Below, in pieces: positions 5,844-8,553 of a DNA stretch of 8,553 bases. Numbering within the stretch: position 1 is the stretch's first letter; every line of letters starts with the position of its first letter. A program made the translations under genes and the position numbers. This DNA is from Euryarchaeota archaeon UBA40 (lineage in GTDB: Archaea > Thermoplasmatota > Poseidoniia > Poseidoniales > Thalassarchaeaceae): NCBI GenBank assembly GCA_002506875.1, contig DAYJ01000086.1:14240-22792 (forward strand), in the 5' to 3' direction. The notes below the pieces were generated by a model. That model did no database searches. It worked only from the letters and a program-made list of their open reading frames with translations, and was not told the origin of the DNA.

Positions 5844-7067
5844 TCATATAGTGAGGTCCTCAAGTAAGGCTCTGAAGATAGATACCGCTCTACGATGGTC
5901 CGTCACACCTGCATGTTCGAATGCGAGTTTTCCTAATTCTTCCCGCCTATTCCAGCACTCTCTGAGTACTTTTGAGAACTCCATAATATCGTGATGATCA
6001 TGGACAATGACGCCCCCTGGGCCTAATGCTTCGGGTTGGGAGCCTAGCCCACAAGTAACTGTTGGAACACCAAAAACACCGGCTTCGTTGATGACTCGCC
6101 CCCATGTTCCTGCTGTTTCACCTATGATCACATGTACATCAGCTGCTGCAAATGCTTGCTCAATTGGAACATGGCCATGACTCGTTGCATTTGGGTGAAT
6201 ACCTAGGCGCTCTACATAATGTCCAGATCCATAAATATCGAAATGGGCTTCAGGCCAATGTTTGTGGAGGTGTGGAAATAGTCGTTCATAGGCTTTGAAG
6301 CCTTTTTCGGGTGTTACTCCTACAATAGCAAAACGAGGAGATTGTCTGTCTGAACGATTTACTAAGCCCTCTTGGCGCCACTTTTTCACATGAGTAAGAT
6401 TGGTGAAGCGCTTACCATAATCAATAGCTAAAGGGATGTTTGCATTTCTTTGCATTGTAAAAATTTCAGCCACTTGGCGCCCCAATCCTTCACCAGCCGT
6501 ACAAACACAAATCGCACCCTCGATCGCCGATCGAAACATCTCTGGAAAGCGGAATGGTACATCATCTCGAATGAAAATCAAGTATGGGATTCCTTTTCGT
6601 TGAAAGGCATCGGCCGCGCCTGCCGACCATGTAAGTTGAGTAATTCCAAGTTGGGGAGGTGTTAGCATTTCATCCAACCAGCTACTAACCATTTTTGAAA
6701 AACGGCGATTTGTCCGGCGAAGATGATGTTGGTACAGATGGGGTTCGGAGAGGCCTGTTTTCTTTGATCTGAGACGCCAAGCTAATCCCGACCACACCGA
6801 CTCAGTCGGAATTTTGAGAATTTGTTTCCGGATTTGTCCATCCAATAAACCAGTTAACTCTCCAGAGTGTGCATGACAAGATTCGATTTTCCAAGGCTCT
6901 AAATTTTCGGAATTTTTGTAATCTACTGTCACTAACGGACGAAACTCAATTTCTTCTTTGAAGGCTGGTCCAGGTACAAGTAAGCCATTGACTAACGTAC
7001 AAAGAGACCGTTCGGCACCCCCTCCTGGAGGGTCTAAGGAGCATGCTGCTACGGCAAGACGACGCAT
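5844..7067 (-). CDS. Divergent GT4-like (GT-B) glycosyltransferase
   Basis: A 407-residue protein. The N-terminus LDPPGGGAERSL (11-22) is the glycine-rich acceptor-side loop seen as PGGAER in many GT4 enzymes. The C-terminal donor half has FAIVGVTPEKG (246-256), FDIYGSGHY (276-284), ATSHGHVP with an AAADVHV strand (294-313), and TWGRVINEAGVFGVPTV (321-337). Glu328 matches the second Glu of EX7E, but the position eight residues before it is Gly320, so the first Glu is missing unless a gap is allowed to Glu317. The middle (roughly 60-140) is poorly conserved. It probably adds one sugar of the surface glycan; donor and acceptor cannot be named. AGGTG at 7073-7077 (minus strand) lies 5 nt before the ATG and decides the start. 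It sits 15 nt after the membrane-protein gene and 42 nt before the aminotransferase, which suggests one transcript. Confidence 0.8.
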   Translation of the reverse strand: MRRLAVAACSLDPPGGGAERSLCTLVNGLLVPGPAFKEEIEFRPLVTVDYKNSENLEPWKIESCHAHSGELTGLLDGQIRKQILKIPTESVWSGLAWRLRSKKTGLSEPHLYQHHLRRTNRRFSKMVSSWLDEMLTPPQLGITQLTWSAGAADAFQRKGIPYLIFIRDDVPFRFPEMFRSAIEGAICVCTAGEGLGRQVAEIFTMQRNANIPLAIDYGKRFTNLTHVKKWRQEGLVNRSDRQSPRFAIVGVTPEKGFKAYERLFPHLHKHWPEAHFDIYGSGHYVERLGIHPNATSHGHVPIEQAFAAADVHVIIGETAGTWGRVINEAGVFGVPTVTCGLGSQPEALGPGGVIVHDHHDIMEFSKVLRECWNRREELGKLAFEHAGVTDHRRAVSIFRALLEDLTI

Positions 7068-7072
7068 GGGGG

Positions 7073-7077
7073 CACCT
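7073..7077 (-). promoter_or_regulatory. Shine-Dalgarno site of the divergent glycosyltransferase
   Basis: On the minus strand AGGTG is followed by CCCCC and then the ATG at 7067. It falls in the 15-nt gap after the upstream gene's stop codon, consistent with internal initiation within an operon. Confidence 0.5.
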
Positions 7078-7082
7078 GATAG

Positions 7083-7640
7083 TTAGCTGCCGTCTTCGGC
7101 GATAGAGTCGGCTCGATCTCGAGATGCATCAACAAGTCCGGATGGGAAAAAATGGAGATCTGGAACTGGAGATGGGAGATTCTCATCCCAAAACTTCTGA
7201 CTTCTGACCCAAATCTCTTGTTCCCCACACCATTGAAGCCAAGAGTCAACCCACGCACAGGTGTCTTGAATTCTTACATCATCAGCCGCTTGCCGACGAA
7301 GAATCTCATTTAGATGGCCGATCACAAAGACGTTGGCTGGAATGAGAGCATAAGTACCAAATGGATTTCTTTCTGTGTCAACGGTTCGCTGCTCCTTCCA
7401 TAAACCGAGAAATCTATCGTAAACAAAACCGATGAATAAAACGAAAAAGCCGACGAGGGCCCCGATAGAGGCAAGGCCATAGTATGTGGTGGAAATCCCT
7501 AGGAAGGTGTTCCCACCCGTAAATCTCCAAGAAACATAAGGCCATATCAAGAGAGTGAGGGTTGTCACCCAGAATGCCATGGAAATGAGAGTCTGGGACT
7601 GTTGAAGTCGCCAGTACTGTCGCATGATCGTCTTCTTCAT
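7083..7640 (-). CDS. Two-pass membrane protein of unknown function
   Basis: A 185-residue protein I do not recognise. Two hydrophobic helices are visible, about residues 17-37 and 54-74, joined by a short loop WRFTGGNTFLGIS. The N-terminus is basic (MKKTIMRQYWRLQ), so both ends probably face the cytoplasm. Past the second helix is a soluble part of about 110 residues, rich in Trp (WVDSWLQW around 129-136) and charged residues, with ERNPFGTYALIP at 90-101 as the most motif-like stretch and an acidic tail ending AEDGS. No catalytic motif of a known enzyme family is apparent. It lies 64 nt after moeA and 15 nt before a glycosyltransferase, so it may be co-transcribed with the glycan genes and help tether or organise them; that is only context. 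The ATG at 7640 has no clear SD site; the in-frame ATG at 7625 is an alternative start. Confidence 0.7.
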   Translation of the reverse strand: MKKTIMRQYWRLQQSQTLISMAFWVTTLTLLIWPYVSWRFTGGNTFLGISTTYYGLASIGALVGFFVLFIGFVYDRFLGLWKEQRTVDTERNPFGTYALIPANVFVIGHLNEILRRQAADDVRIQDTCAWVDSWLQWCGEQEIWVRSQKFWDENLPSPVPDLHFFPSGLVDASRDRADSIAEDGS

Positions 7641-7704
7641 GAATTGAAATGCATGGAATCCCCTTATGGAACCGATGGCTTCGCGCCGTTACTTTGATTG
7701 AATT

Positions 7705-8553
7705 TTAGGCAATAAGCCACAACGCGTCTACGTGTTCTCCGGGTTCAATATTGGTATTTGGTGGGATTAGGGTTAGTGCATCATTGAGTACCATTGAACG
7801 AACGTTTCCACTCCCTTGGTGAGTTAATGGTCGACCGACAAGCCCGGTTTCACTAGATGTAATTTGGATGCGTCGAAGGCAAAGACGGTTGCCTGCCCCC
7901 CTCAACCCCTCTTCCATTTTTACAATAACTCGGCGATGGAATATATCTGGGTGACTGATCCATGGCACAATAAGAAGGTGGAAGACGGTTTGACTTGATA
8001 CAGGGTTTCCAGGTAAACCGAATATTGGTGTTCCATTCCAATGACCGAATATTGGGGGGCCACCAGGACGCATGAGAACTTTCCAAAAAATTGCAGCATT
8101 GCGTTCTATCAATGAAGATCTGATGAAGTCCTTTTCACCCATACTCACCCCGCCTGATGTGAGAATCAAATCCACTTCTTCAGCACAATAATCGAGGGTT
8201 TTGTGTAAAGATTCTTGATTGTCAAGTACTGGTTTGATGATGATTGGTTCTGCACCCGCTTTACGAATAAGAGCTGAAAGAGCAATGCTGTTTGAATCAT
8301 AGATTCTCCCCGGTTCTAGTGGTTTTCCAAGTTCTGTGAGTTCATCCCCAGTGGGTATAATCGCAATTCGAAGTTTTGACCTAACAGGTAGAGATTTGTG
8401 CCCTATTGTTGCTGCAAGGGCGCAAGAAGAAGATGTTACTATATTTCCTGTAGAAAGGGCAACTTCTCCAAGAGAAATGTTCTCACCCTTTCGACGAATG
8501 TAATCCTGTCTAGGTAATCCCTGTATTCCATCTTCGACCATTACTAAGGCGTC
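7705..8553 (-). CDS. moeA: MoeA-type molybdopterin molybdenumtransferase (N-terminus off the window)
   Basis: The frame is open from the right edge (282 codons visible, first residues DALVMVED) to a TAA at 7705, so roughly the first quarter of the protein lies outside; the Met at 8541 is internal, because DALVMVE is a conserved MoeA block. The MoCF-binding domain follows: IIPTGDEL, GRIYDSNS, LTSGGVSMGEKDF, LMRPGGPPIFG and GLPGNPVSS. The C-terminal domain holds QGSGNVRSMVLNDALTLIPP and ends near EHVDALWLIA. MoeA inserts molybdenum, or tungsten in many archaea, from adenylylated molybdopterin into the pterin dithiolene, completing the cofactor in the cytoplasm. Some archaeal MoeA proteins carry an extra C-terminal PBP-like domain; this one stops at the basic domain. 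The neighbours are not cofactor genes, so it probably marks the edge of the glycan island. Confidence 0.93.
   Translation of the reverse strand, partial: DALVMVEDGIQGLPRQDYIRRKGENISLGEVALSTGNIVTSSSCALAATIGHKSLPVRSKLRIAIIPTGDELTELGKPLEPGRIYDSNSIALSALIRKAGAEPIIIKPVLDNQESLHKTLDYCAEEVDLILTSGGVSMGEKDFIRSSLIERNAAIFWKVLMRPGGPPIFGHWNGTPIFGLPGNPVSSQTVFHLLIVPWISHPDIFHRRVIVKMEEGLRGAGNRLCLRRIQITSSETGLVGRPLTHQGSGNVRSMVLNDALTLIPPNTNIEPGEHVDALWLIA

Noticed and set aside
7049..7258. Minus-strand open frame of 69 codons overlapping the membrane-protein and glycosyltransferase genes
   Set aside because: It overlaps two better-supported frames, including an SD-led start at 7067, and its translation has no recognisable features.
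7641..7704. Possible terminator or promoter between moeA and the membrane protein
   Set aside because: Only a very short GGC/GCC pairing and no T-rich tract or clear TATA box can be seen, so neither can be supported.
8539..8541. ATG at 8541 as the start of moeA
   Set aside because: The frame continues upstream to the edge through DALV, part of the conserved DALVMVE block, so this Met is internal.
1..8553. tRNA, rRNA, CRISPR arrays, insertion sequences, attachment sites
   Set aside because: No regularly spaced repeats, transposase motifs, long inverted repeats or cloverleaf-like sequences were seen; gaps are too short and coding density too high.

Overview
The window looks like a piece of an uncultivated euryarchaeal genome. 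A marine Group II / Poseidoniales-like or related Thermoplasmatota lineage is my best inference, not a proof. The reasons are a short lipoprotein signal ending in a SGCLG lipobox, as in haloarchaea and marine euryarchaea; TATA-like boxes about 26 nt from two divergent start codons, as expected for leaderless archaeal transcripts; and no recognisable bacterial -35/-10 pair. The window is densely coding: no gap exceeds about 100 bp, and I see no RNA genes, mobile elements or CRISPR arrays.

Layout. (1) Positions 1-749, minus strand: the N-terminal part of a secreted lipoprotein of the S15 / CocE-NonD hydrolase family, running off the left edge. (2) Positions 841-4703, plus strand: a four-gene run of a GT4 glycosyltransferase, an FkbM-type SAM methyltransferase, a Gfo/Idh/MocA sugar dehydrogenase and an LpxA-like left-handed beta-helix acyltransferase. 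(3) Positions 4704-7640, minus strand: a DegT/DnrJ/EryC1 sugar aminotransferase whose stop codon directly abuts the acyltransferase stop, then (moving upstream) a divergent GT-B glycosyltransferase and a two-pass membrane protein of unknown function. (4) Positions 7705 to the right edge, minus strand: a moeA-type molybdenum insertion gene lacking its N-terminus.

How it fits together. The central block is a surface-glycan island. The dehydrogenase, aminotransferase and LpxA-like acyltransferase form a coherent route: oxidation of a UDP-HexNAc at C3, transamination to a 3-amino sugar, then N-acylation. This parallels GnnA/GnnB plus LpxA in Leptospira and Acidithiobacillus, and more distantly WbpB/WbpE/WbpD. 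The glycosyltransferases would place the sugar in a glycan and the FkbM enzyme would methylate it. The most interesting point is the acyltransferase. It aligns almost residue for residue with E. coli LpxA, keeps both catalytic-region histidines, and has Met where E. coli LpxA has the Gly173 acyl-length 'ruler'. That suggests a short acyl chain on an amino sugar in a cell that should not make lipid A. The S15 lipoprotein and moeA appear to be unrelated flanking genes.
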